Assembly (NCBI RefSeq): GCF_964275005.1
Contig: NC_092690.1
Location: forward strand, 4,938,836 to 5,002,835
DNA from: Diadema setosum
Lineage: Eukaryota; Echinodermata; Echinoidea; Diadematoida; Diadematidae
Direction of reading: 5' to 3'
Length of the DNA: 64,000 nt
Part shown: piece by piece, positions 11,301 to 22,300 of the stretch
Numbering within the stretch: the stretch's first letter is position 1
Layout: each line of letters begins with the position of its first letter
Made by a program: the position numbers and the translations under genes
The notes under the pieces: model-generated
Seen by the model: the letters and a program-made list of their open reading frames with translations, nothing else
Databases searched by the model: none
What the model was told of the DNA's origin: nothing

Positions 11301-11735
11301 TCGGTGCTCCAAGCAACCTCCAGTTTCTCTGTACAATAAAGAATGCTTCTATTGCCCATGGTCGTCAGTAGAATGAGGTTTCCTTGTACAATGCACATTA
11401 TGTACAATGGAACCTTGTTTTAACGATGTTGAATATAGCAAGATAATCGTACGTGAAATAACAAGGTAATTTTGCAGGGTCTGATTCCTTGTATATTCTT
11501 TTGTTTCTTATCCCTGATATAAAAAGGTAGCGTTATAATGAGAATCAATACAGTGGATACTCATTATAAAGAACACTGATGTAACAAATTATCATTAGAG
11601 TGGATTCATCTGCCCCAAAGTGCCCCCAAATTTCTTTGTTCCACTGTACATTGTATGTCATTGATTTGCCACCCTGATACAAGGTAACTTTTTGTGCAAC
11701 ACACACATTTTTTTTTTTCTTCATCTGAGAGTTTG
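8380..11735. other. Non-coding intergenic stretch
   Basis: No supported gene. It contains a decayed TATA-rich repeat (9510-9706, listed), homopolymer runs near 10300 and 10371, the tandem palindrome at 10648, and further degenerate GTTATA-type repeat fragments at about 11400-11610. Confidence 0.5.
9510..9706. repeat. Degenerate TTATATC-rich MITE
   Basis: About 195 bp bounded by ACAGTGAAAACTCAGTAGAA and GAGTTTCCACTGTAG, imperfect inverted ends, with repeated internal TTATATCA. It resembles the element at 11741 in style but not in detailed sequence. Confidence 0.55.
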
Positions 11736-11740
11736 TTATA

Positions 11741-11926
11741 CAGTGGACTCCCCATATAACGAAGTCCTCAGGACTGGCAGTTTTCTTTCGTTATATCAAA
11801 ATTTCGTTATAACCGAACAAATAAACAATAGAAATACATAGAGCGGATAATGTTGCGGCCTGAATTTTTACTTCGTTGTAACCGGAAGTTTGTTATAACC
11901 GTGTTCATTATAACGGGAGTGCACTG
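11741..11926. mobile_element. TA-flanked MITE, family F copy 1
   Basis: A 186-bp element beginning CAGTGGACTCCC and ending GGGAGTGCACTG, flanked by TA on both sides (11739-11740, 11927-11928). Internally TTTCGTTATA and GTTATAACCG repeat in both orientations. A second copy is at 21149-21349. Confidence 0.8.
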
Positions 11927-11929
11927 TAA

Positions 11930-12395
11930 TGAGAATTGTACTTTAACACAAGAACAGGATGCCATTCCCACCAACCCCCATACACACACTGATACATAAA
12001 CAAACACAATACACTTTTATCTCTTCTTTACTGTCTATTTTTGTTTGTTTTCTACGCTGCTTATCTCATATTATGTTGTACTGTATTTATTACTTTCTAC
12101 TTTGTGATAGCAATCTTTGGAAGAGGATTAAACAACACGATTAACAGAATGTTAATGAATTTTCACCAATTTTAACTGGGACAGGTGAAAGAGGCAGATT
12201 CCAGACTTTATTGACTGTGTGGAGACGCTAAATCTAGTGCTTGGGTGTATTTCTGTTCTGTTATGCATGTAATTATTTAATGAAATCATATATTATTTTT
12301 CTTATCGGGCAGAAATCACTCTGTAAATATTGTACATTTTGTCGAGCAGACTGCATGATTTCATTACAAGAACATAGTAAATTAATTGAGATATA

Positions 12396-12441
<46 letters not shown>

Positions 12442-14145
12442 GTTAGCAAAAAATTCTATTTGGTTCATTTTTGGCCACAACTGGCAAGGGTATTGTGAAT
12501 GTATACATTGTGAAAAGGATTATTACGAGGAGAAAAAAAAATGATAACATATATGACGTGTGTTGTACGTTGCACACATTATGATGCATTCAAATAAATG
12601 AAGTGTATTATGCAAATCTTACATGCTTCTTTATTTCTGTGTGATCAAGTGAAAACCATCTGTATGACGGTGTTTGGTGTATTGTTCTGTGCAGTTGTGG
12701 AGGAAGAGATGTACATATTGTATAGGTTTACACGAGGCCCATGGGACCTTTACAGCCCATCCCCATGTACACATGTAAACAGTACCAGTGTACATTGTAC
12801 CCTCAGCAACAAAAAAAAAATTATATATATATATATATATTAAAGATTATTTAATTGGCTATTAAGCTGGTAGGTTTATACAAAGGGAAATGAGTGAACA
12901 CATTTATTATTGTCTTCCAAGACAGAAAAGTGAAAATTGCAAAAATTGACATATTGAAATTCATGTGCAAATGCCCTCCAAGATAGCAATGATAACAAAA
13001 GACCAATTTCACGTAATGAGAGACATGAATGAAATGGGAGAAATAAGTTTCTGTTCCCTCATTTCTCTTTATATTCTAAAACAAAAACATAGTGGGGAAA
13101 CTGAAGGTGGAACATAAGAATTTTCTATCAATTCAAACTTTTAAATGGCATAGGGAGTAAGCCACAAAGGTGATAAAATTGACAGAATTTCCTCATTTCA
13201 CCTTTTAAACAAGGAATTTAATAAGAATGCATGAGACAAATTCAAGAACCAAATATTATTTCAAATTTTCTCAATTTGGAATAACGTTTCAAATTTAACC
13301 TTTGTTACCATTACTTTTTCTCTTATGTCTTTGGACTATGGATTTCACAGTAAAAGATTTTTCAATTTCCACCATTATTTTTTTTTTTTATTTCTTTATC
13401 TTTGGAGGGTTACAGAGACATTATAGAGATCATAGGTTGATTTTTGCAAATTTGCATTTTTATTGTGTTGAATTTGTCTTTTGTTCTCATTGTTATATGG
13501 AAGAGCATACACGCTTGAAGAACAACTTGGCCATTTTTTTTTTTTTGCAATTTATACTTCTGTGCCTTGGAAGAGAAAAACGAATGTGTTCGCTCGTGCG
13601 TAAAGTTTCCCTTTTTACTGACCTACCAGGTTGATAGCTAACATGGAATACAGTACACCATTTTCAGCCAAATTAAGCACGAAGTCTATGAGAAAGATGA
13701 ACTCGAAAATACCTTCTTTTCGTGCTGAGTGTATATTCATTTATCGGTACATGTATTTATCTCTCATTTTCTTTTCTCTTATTTCCTTTTCTTTTCCTTT
13801 TTCTTTGGGGGGGGGGGGGATTAGGCTCACTGGGGATGTAGATTTGGGTAAGCAACATGTACTGTACTGTGAGCACTCTCTGTCAGTTGTCTAGTGTTAA
13901 ACTGTCATCATTTTCCAGTTGAGGCACACTGTCCAAACAAGACACACTGCACAACAGTGCCTTTTTAAGTCAACTCGAACGCACAGACTGGTATCTTTAT
14001 TACCACTCACTGACAATGAACTGCACCACATTTTATAACAATGTACAGATGTGTATTTCAAAGAGGAGAAACGGTCACATGACCAAGTCTTTATACAGGT
14101 CTGTTTGTACGGTAATACAAAGCAAGATAGAGAGGATGGTACACA
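11930..14145. other. Non-coding intergenic stretch with simple repeats
   Basis: No gene seen. It holds a (GA)n microsatellite at 12401-12438, a short AT run at 12822-12840, T-rich runs near 13377 and 13534, and a G-run near 13808. Confidence 0.5.
12401..12438. repeat. (GA)n microsatellite
   Basis: About 19 uninterrupted GA units, seen directly. Confidence 0.95.
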
Positions 14146-14148
14146 TCA

Positions 14149-14506
14149 TTAAAGGGATCGTATAGCTTTGGTTGAGACCTAACTTCAGGTTTCCAACATT
14201 TTGGGGTGAGACAATGAGAAACCTCTCATGAGATATGAAAGAGCATGTAATTCTAAGAGGAAATCAACGTTTATCTGATGGAAATTGGTTTTGAAATGGC
14301 TGAGATACCCAACACAGAGCAATCCTAACAAAAGGGCAGGGCCCACCTTTTATTACACTTGCTTTGTTTTTGGATATCTCATTCATTCCAAAACCGATTC
14401 TCATCAAATAACTTTTGAATTGCTCTGTACTATTTCACAAGTGTGTTCTTGATATCTCACGAAAAGCCCAATCCTCATCTCCACCAATATTATACCATCC
14501 CTTTTG
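14149..14506. mobile_element. MITE family B, copy 1
   Basis: A foldback element starting TTAAAGGGAT and ending ATCCCTTTTGTAA. Its core carries the family hallmark AAATGGCTGAGATA and, in the other arm, GGATATCTCATTCATTCC. The arms are inverted copies of about 170 bp. Related copies: 35604, 56101, 59137, 60730 and 62597. Confidence 0.85.
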
Positions 14507-14519
14507 TAACACAAACACT

Positions 14520-16125
14520 AAAATGGCAAGGAGAGGCAATAGAACGTTACCTGAAAGAACACATACCGTAATGCATATTCTGTGTATTCGGTACATTCTC
14601 CTCCATTTATATCTCGTGAGAGATAATCAACATAAACACTGAAGCATTTCACAAAAAGTGAACCTAACACTGTCACAACAACATCAGTTGAAAACCAGGA
14701 GGATACTAGGCTGGCTATGTCCTAGACTTGTTCAGCTTTAATCCTGTATGTGCCTCACATGCAAGTACATTGTACTGTATCAGTATTGTAGGTCTATTGT
14801 TCATAACCATTATGCTCACTCTTACATACTCGTACACATGTATAAGGCATCGTGTCCTAAAGACACATATTTTGTCCAACACAGGCTCGAGTCTGGCTAC
14901 ACAGTCACTGCAGATCTCGGTAAAATCGTTTGGTGTCCGTGGCTTTAATCAATTATGTTTGCGGAATCTCCTAGCATGGTTGCTTTTGTTGTTTTGGTTG
15001 TATTGGCATACATCATTCAACTTTCACTCCTATGTCTCTACATAAATCTCCCTTTATTTGTTTTGGGTTTTTTTCTTCTTCCTGGAGTGAGTTGCTGTTA
15101 TTTTTCTTTGATGTTTTCCCAATACAGCTGGTGTTGAAGGCTTGGCACCATTACACTGGCTGAAAACTTAGAGTGCACACAGAGGGTTAATGCACTTTCA
15201 AGGTTCTCAGCTAATAATTAACAATGATACTGTAATACAAACTCATTGTTGCGAGGAATGTTCAGATTACTTCGAGTCCAAACTAGAACTTGTGTACTAT
15301 ACATGTACTAACTCAGCGGCAACAGCAGTAAAATTCAAACTGCCTATTAAAGTTATCATTCAAAAATGCCTCCGGCACCACTTCGTGGCGGAGGCATAAC
15401 AAGTATGGGAGAAAGCTAATAAATCAAAACAAGTGAAAATCAATACGCTGTAGCGACAAATATTACTGCAGCAAAGTATAAAAATGATGTACAACTTCAA
15501 AATGCAATGTTATTCATCAGTTACGTGTATACACGCAAAATTGAACTGTGCATTTCTCATGCTTAAATACAGTACATGTATTCAAAAAGCATACTAGTAT
15601 CTAAACACTTCAGATTCGAATGATATTTTGGACTGATACTACTCAACAAATGACCCCTAAACTAAGAGAATACACAACTTTTCAGAAATTTGATGGATAC
15701 AATCATCCAAAGTACATTGGATGATAATACCAGTAATCATTGATGAACTACAACACTCAGGGCAGGTTTAATAGGAACATACAAACACTAGAAATACACT
15801 GTACCACTAGTGTACTCTAGATGTTCTAATCACAGAAAATATCAGTTTGAGTGAAATGAATTATGCATATACATGTATTTAGCTTCCAAACAACTATCAT
15901 TTGACAAGTTAAAGTTTATTGCTAAACACCTTTTTGATAACTTTAGTATATACAGTGTCAAATAAGAATGTCACATTTAATGTTTTAAATAACTCTGAAA
16001 ACTGTAGTACACTGTACAATACAGTACAAAATATTTCGAGTACATTGAGTTGTGGGTTTGCAATATGACCATAAGCCAGAGAAGTGCTGAACATTCAAGA
16101 TACCAAATCTTGTGTTCAAACACAT
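14520..16125. other. Non-coding intergenic stretch
   Basis: No gene recognised. It contains the short hairpin repeat at 15366 and three copies of the octamer TACATGTA. Confidence 0.5.
15366..15400. repeat. Short hairpin repeat (TGCCTCCG...CGGAGGCAT)
   Basis: ATGCCTCCGGCACCACTT then CGTGGCGGAGGCATAA folds into a GC-rich stem with a 3-4 base loop. A near-identical hairpin sits inside a MITE at 56372, so it is a dispersed unit. Confidence 0.7.
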
Positions 16126-16128
16126 ATA

Positions 16129-16369
16129 CTGTTTATGCCGAATATTTCACAAGGTTTCTACGTGTGCGAATTTCGCGAGACGGGTGCTATTCATGAAATT
16201 AGAGACACACCAAAATTTTTATTCTGATCCCGATATGAATATGACGTACACGTAAACATTTCTCCGTTCAGTTCAGTACTCCACGATCGCAAATCTATCC
16301 ACTCGCAAAAATTGTCAGGAAGTTCAGATTCGCAAAAATTTTGACTCGCTAAATATTTGGCGTATACAG
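16129..16369. mobile_element. TA-type MITE, family E copy 2
   Basis: It aligns end to end with 8164-8376: left CTGTTTATGCCGAATATTTC, right AAATATTTGGCGTATACAG, and a shared TGACGTACACGTAAACATTT-like centre. A TA precedes the left end. It is more diverged and slightly longer than copy 1, with one internal duplication near 16310-16345. Confidence 0.8.
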
Positions 16370-16374
16370 CAGAT

Positions 16375-17357
16375 TACTAGAGATACAAAATGTACGATTT
16401 AAAATAGCTGGTCATCTTAGTTCTAGCTGCAATACAGTCCTCGTAACAACATTCATCTGTCCTTCATGAATACAAGCTGGAAGGGTAAGAGATGTGGCTG
16501 ACCCTCTTGTGGAATGGAACCAAAACCGATGCTCTAAACGGCATCGACATGTATGCACACACAACAGACAAGGAGTACTACACATATGATACTATAATTC
16601 GATCATGGAAGCTTTCCATAGACATTACCAAATGTCACAGCCCCCCTACTCCACCCCACTCATAAAGCTATCACATGGGTGTGACTGCAGATATTTTGCG
16701 GAGGCTCCTCTCAAAGACTAGCAAAACGGTTGCTGGAGTACTGAATATGCCATAGTATTTTGCATGCATACTGTACTTGCAAATTGATACTTGCAAGACA
16801 ACTGTAGGATCATCGATCTAGAAGCACAGCAGTGGAAACAGAAAAAGATATCATCATTTTTAAAGGAACAAACTTTATGAACTCTCATTTTGGAGATGAT
16901 GTGTAATGCATCTGTGAAACAAAAATCTAATTATTTTGCCATGTTGCTACCTTGACAAAAACTTGTACCAGTCAACTACATTGTAGAGCTTCTTATTGAC
17001 TCAAATCCACTTCGACTTGTTTAATAGCATTTGCTGCAGCTTGTCCAACACTGTATGTGTTGGTCAGACATGGTTGCCTCCAACTCTCCTCCCCTTCCCC
17101 ATTATGTGCTGCTGTTGATGTTCCCATTTCTCTAATTTTCTTATCATGAATAAGGGGAGCTAGTTTCAGTTTTACTAGTTTCAGAATCTTTGGTTATTTG
17201 CCTGATTGTAAATTTCTCTCTCGTTCTTCCCAAAGAGTACTTATAACTTTGGAGCAAAGTAAAACTGTACAGGCTTCTGCCATTGGAACATCTCAGTTAC
17301 ATAATGCATGGCAAGGAAGTGTAAAGAGTTCATCATCTAAACACGACACATAGCACC
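16375..17357 (-). other. Downstream flank / 3' UTR side of the chimeric transposase gene
   Basis: Non-coding sequence downstream of the stop of the minus-strand gene. ATTAAA on the minus strand at 17020-17025 is a possible poly(A) signal about 330 bp after the stop; no canonical AATAAA is nearer. No other gene is seen. Confidence 0.4.
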
Positions 17358-19332
17358 TCAATGGAGGTGTGTGAACATTGTCTTAAGGAGCATCTCAACA
17401 GATGAATTGTCATCGTCTACTTGCTCTGTCACTTTCACTGCTTTGCTTGAACAAGGTGTGTCCGACTTGGCTTTTCGCTTGTGACAGTTCACAGTGCCAG
17501 AAGAGGTAGCCGCTATTGCATCAGGCATCTCTGTTGATTCCTCCTGTTGTGACACTGCGGGAATTGTGCTTTGAGTCTGAGTTGTGGTATCCATGGACTC
17601 TTGACCGTCGGGGGGCTCCCGCTCTCTGCCAAGAGAGAAATAAGCATCGATTCCCTTGGAGGGCTCATCCTCAACCCCTTCCTTGATTGTCACTTCCTTG
17701 TCTGCTTCCCAGAATGCAACCAGTTCCTTGAGCTGGTCAAGTCTGGTGTAGAACTTCCGATGGTTTGTCTCACTCAGGGCGGTAGCAAGCTCTTTGGCAA
17801 CTGCGAGGGCAGCGTTCTCCTTCTCTTCCTTGCTCATATCAGCATCAGTTGGTGCATTGCTGCCATTCTCCTCCACCGCCTTGTCCAACTGGTAGTTTTG
17901 CTTCCAGCGGTCTGGAACCATGCTTTTCCCATACAGTGGCATGTTAAGATGATCCCTGGAGCAGAATATGTGCCTGCAAGGTAATCCCATGGAGGAAGAG
18001 AAATGGCATGAACAGCTCTCTGTCCCATCACTGCCACCTGACACCATGTAGGATGCTCCATCCTCTACTACAGTTGCAACTATGTCCCTCTCCCTGCTGG
18101 CCTGTGATGTACGAAGCTGGGGCGCACTGATCACCTTGCATTCGCATGAACGACAGAGCTCCTTCAGCATTTTCTCTGCGGCGTACGATGTGCATTCTGT
18201 GAGGATTGCCTTTGCAACTTCGGGATGTTTGCTCTCTTGAACAAGCCTGGAGGCAGTACCGGTTGGTGCTCTTTGCTGCGATGCATCTTTGAGGAGTTGA
18301 CCATGCAAGGATATCAGTCCCTTGAAACATTCTGTGATAGTGGTGCTTGGGGTAATCACAGTTTTTAATGACTGGTACAATCCTTCCAGTCGTTTCACAG
18401 TTCTGTTTCCAAAGTGCTGCGATCCACCATAGAAGGCTGGAACCCACATACATCTGCAGACATGCCACTGACCGTTGAAGTAGCTCTTGAAGTCGACTGT
18501 AGCATGCCTCTCCAGCTCCTCATGAAGTTCTTCATACTCGCCTTTACTTTTTGTGTACACCATCTCCTGGAGGATCTTTCTCACACTGTCAATGCTTGAG
18601 GTTGGCAAGGCCTGTGTTGCCTTCTTGAAGGTCTGCAGCACTTGAGACATGCATAAGTGGACCTTGGCCTGAGGGAATATCTTCTTCACTGCGGTTACCT
18701 CTGCAAAGTTGGCATTTACAAGGAAGAGCCCGGCACTTTGAAGGGTGTCTCCTCCACTCTCCTTCAGGAGTCTGAAGACATGTCTGAGGGTTTCCTCTTT
18801 TTGATCCGCAACCAGAACATGGGCACACGGAATGCTCTTCCCGTTGCCATCGACCACAAAGAAGGTGTACAGCGGCATCTTATTCTGGTTCACATTGCAT
18901 GTGACGTCGCACATGATGACCTCTGGAAATTTGTGGAGAGATCTGAGCATCTGGACCGTCTGCAGATACAGCACTGAAACCTCACTGTCGGCCCCCAACA
19001 CCAAATTTATAGTGCTGGTTGGGTCGTCGTTGATGATCTTGTTGATGGCATCCAGTATGGGTCCCCTGTGGTCACTGGAAAGTGAGGACTTTAAGCTGTG
19101 GACATCATGCTGGATTACTTTTCCTGGTGTCTGGTGATTGGGGGCTGCAAAGCCACAGCTCTCTGACTTCTGGTTTTCTTTGCCATTGTCCTCTCTGTTC
19201 TTGGGATGAGACGTGAAGTCCTCACAAGTGATGTCACGGTGATGATAAAAGCAACCATGCATTATCACAAGTTTGTCCTTGCATCTATCCACACTGGCTC
19301 TGACATTCATGGGGCACCTGTTACTTCTCGTG
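17358..19332 (-). CDS. Exon 5: FAR1 C-terminal half, MULE transposase core and SWIM zinc finger
   Basis: Acceptor CTTTTGGTTTCAG|CACGAG. 657 codons then stop at 17358. The start (STRSNRCPMNVRASVDRCKD, then LVIMHGCFYHHRDI) completes the FAR1-like domain. The MULE core shows VIMCDVTCNVNQNKMPLYTF (Asp, model residue 759), GLFLVNANFAEVTAVKKIFP (Asn 823 where the second catalytic Asp is expected), the C/H segment KVHLCMSQVLQTFK, and NRTVKRLEGLYQSLK (Glu 933). The SWIM motif is CSCHFSSSMGLPCRHIF. The C-terminal 200 residues are charged and probably disordered, with a basic CHKRKAKS stretch that may act as a nuclear signal. ZSWIM1/3-like identity is firm for this exon. Confidence 0.92.
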
Positions 19333-22300
19333 CTGAAACCAAAAGTGACACACCACATTACCCTTTTAATAGACAAAATTTAAACTAATGGTTTTGCACA
19401 CTTAACTAGCAACTTTCCTTTGAATTTAGTCAACAACTGTAATCTCTGTTACAAAACAGTTGATCAATTAATCATGGCATTGCTGGCCTCATGGAAAGTG
19501 ACAAGTCTTTGATCTCTCTTTGTTCTTTGTTCTTTTTCTCTTTATTTTGTTCTAATGATTTCAGGCAAGTTATTATAGTGTATCTTATTTTGCAAAACAA
19601 GATCCTTGATGAATGATTCAGTCCACTTTAAAATGTTTGTCCTACATTGTCCAAAATGATCCAGAGCAAAGTACCAACTGTATGACACAACCTACGTATG
19701 CAAGATATCATTTCCTTTCATCTTCACTCAATCCAGGCATCACATAAATTCCATCACTGAGTTTTCCTAACCCATATTTTTTTTCTTAGTACAACATCTG
19801 ATGGAATCTTAATTTCAGCATGAAAGACGTTTTTCATACACCCCATTTTCATATCAAAGACTTACATGTAACCCGTCAAAAAGACTAGTCCCGAGTATAA
19901 CTTAAGCAGGTGTCTCAGGGAAATGCATGTTAAAGGAAAATCAGCTTATCTGTAATTGGTTGACATACTGTAATATAATTTGCCCTTCCCAGCCAAACTT
20001 GGTGCAGGACTAACCTTTGAATGGAGCCCTCTTTAGTGGGGCATCCCTTGGAAGACCTGTGTTGCTTGCACCTAAGCTGGATGTAGCTGTACTTGAATTT
20101 CTCTGCAACGGGCACAGAGTTCTCCTGCAGGAGCTTATTAGCTGACTCCACAGTTCTGCAGTTGTCCGTGGACAGCTTACATAACTCTTGGCTTTCATAG
20201 AGCTCAACAGCAGCCCGAAAATCTTCATAGTCATTGAATTCTTGACCAGTGTGGAGTATTCTGTCGGAAGAAAGAAAGATACTCGAGTACTCAAATCTTC
20301 ATATTTAAAAGACCACATTCTCGATATATATCTCAGATACATCCAGATATAATAGTCTATTTCATACCTTCTTGAAGAGACACGTTAATTGTTCTTGTGA
20401 TGTCTTCAAAAAAATATATTCACCCTAAATTGCTTTCCAACTTTTAGTACTTTTTTCCAATATTGTGACATCACAAATTGGTGTAGAGTTCCCTTAAATA
20501 GAAAAGGTGGCACATGGAATTATCCAAACTTTTTAAACTGATAACCTTTAAACATTGTGACAGATTTTCATCAAACTTTCACCAAGCATCTCACTATAAG
20601 AACTCTCCTGCATTCATTGAATTAGAAAACAAAAAACTACCCTGGCCTCTGTGAAAATAATTCAAAAATATCACAGCTAAACTGCACTAGTATTGAGTAG
20701 GATTGGCATACAGAATGGTATTTTTTTTAACAAGAATTCAAAAGAAAACAAGAAAGTAGTAATTGGGACTTTTACTAGTAGTGGGTTCATAAGAAAGTCA
20801 AATCAGTCACCACTCCACAGTGAATGAAAATAACAGTCTGAGATGATGAAATAAAAAAAATCAAAAGTGAACGCACTTACAGGACATTGCTTCCTATCAT
20901 AAGTATACACATGATAAACAGCAGTGCATCTACACTAACAGTAACAGTAACTCACAAAACATAGCAGGGCTCGACACTAACTTCTATTTTTGGTGGCCCA
21001 CTGGGACTACTTCAATCTTTGAATTACAAATTTTAATGGAACAAAATAAAATCAAACATAACAATTAATTTGGAAACATAGTTGCCCAATCCAGCCACAA
21101 AAAGACAACCTCTTTGGAAGTTTGGTGGCTCACCATCAATTACTAGTAAAGTGGACTCCTGTTATAAAGAAGTCCTCGGGACCGGCAGTTTTCTTTCGTT
21201 ATATAATGGGAATTTTGTTATAACCGAACAAATATACAATAAAAAACATAGAGCCGATAACGTTGCGGCCTTGAATTTTATTTCGTAGTAACCTGAATTT
21301 CTTTATAACCATGTTCATATACTTGTAGTGGGCAAGGGGAGTGCACTTTAGCCCCAGGCCACTGGGCCTCCGCTTATGTTGCGCCCTGTTCATAGAGTGT
21401 ACATGTAGTTTCATCCTCATCATTCACCCCACTTACTGTTGCGGTACCTCCCCGACTGGAGACTTTGTCTGCCCCAGGACTGCGGCTGTCGTTCCCTGTA
21501 GCTCGTCACCACTGGCTGGAGGCAAACTCGTCTCATCACCTCCAGGCTGGGGGAGAGTGCCATCCATAGATGAGAGTCTGTTCTCCCTGGTATCACCGGC
21601 GGTGTCATCCTTGCTGTCTTCACTACCTGGTAAGACTTCAAAAAAAGGATGCCACAAGAGTCTTGCTTTATTTATGTGCAGTGGTGCTGGTGACTGAGGG
21701 TACGAAGGTATAGAACAAGTGTTAACTTCCTCAAGAAAGTTGGAGCAAGATTTGGTCATTCTGAGATCAAGAAACTTAATCCGTGGAGGACAAGTTTTGA
21801 GTATATTCAGGCAGGTGTCTATGGGAAATGCGTGTTGTAGCAAAATCAGCCCGTCTTCGACGGGTTTAAATAAATACAGAATAAATATACAAGGTCTCAT
21901 AGAAACAGCTGTAGGTATCACCATCTTGTTTATATCCGATTCCAGCCAATTAGTGCTACAGCCAGGTGACTCTCTTTATAATGAAGCCATCACCACCACC
22001 AATAATCGTTCGTCATATATCGAAGTTTCATCCTGAAGAGAATTTTGCAGTGCAAACTTTTAATAACACACATGTTTGATAATAATTTCTGGATCCAAAT
22101 TTTTATTCAACTGGAATGAAATATTGTTACAACCATACATTGTAGCAGGAGCATCCTATACTTGGTACATTTTACTACATGCTCTACAAATGGTTAATTC
22201 CATGCAATATATAATAAGTACTACAAGTAAATCATGATCATTGTCTTCAACTGGAAATCTTTTGATCATAGCATTTCTTTCAGCAGGCAACACTCAATTT

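Noticed and set aside
21433..21924. Longer unspliced reading of exon 3 of the chimeric gene
   Set aside because: Only 21437-21626 is flanked by consensus splice sites and phase-compatible with its neighbours; the extension runs through a family C MITE.
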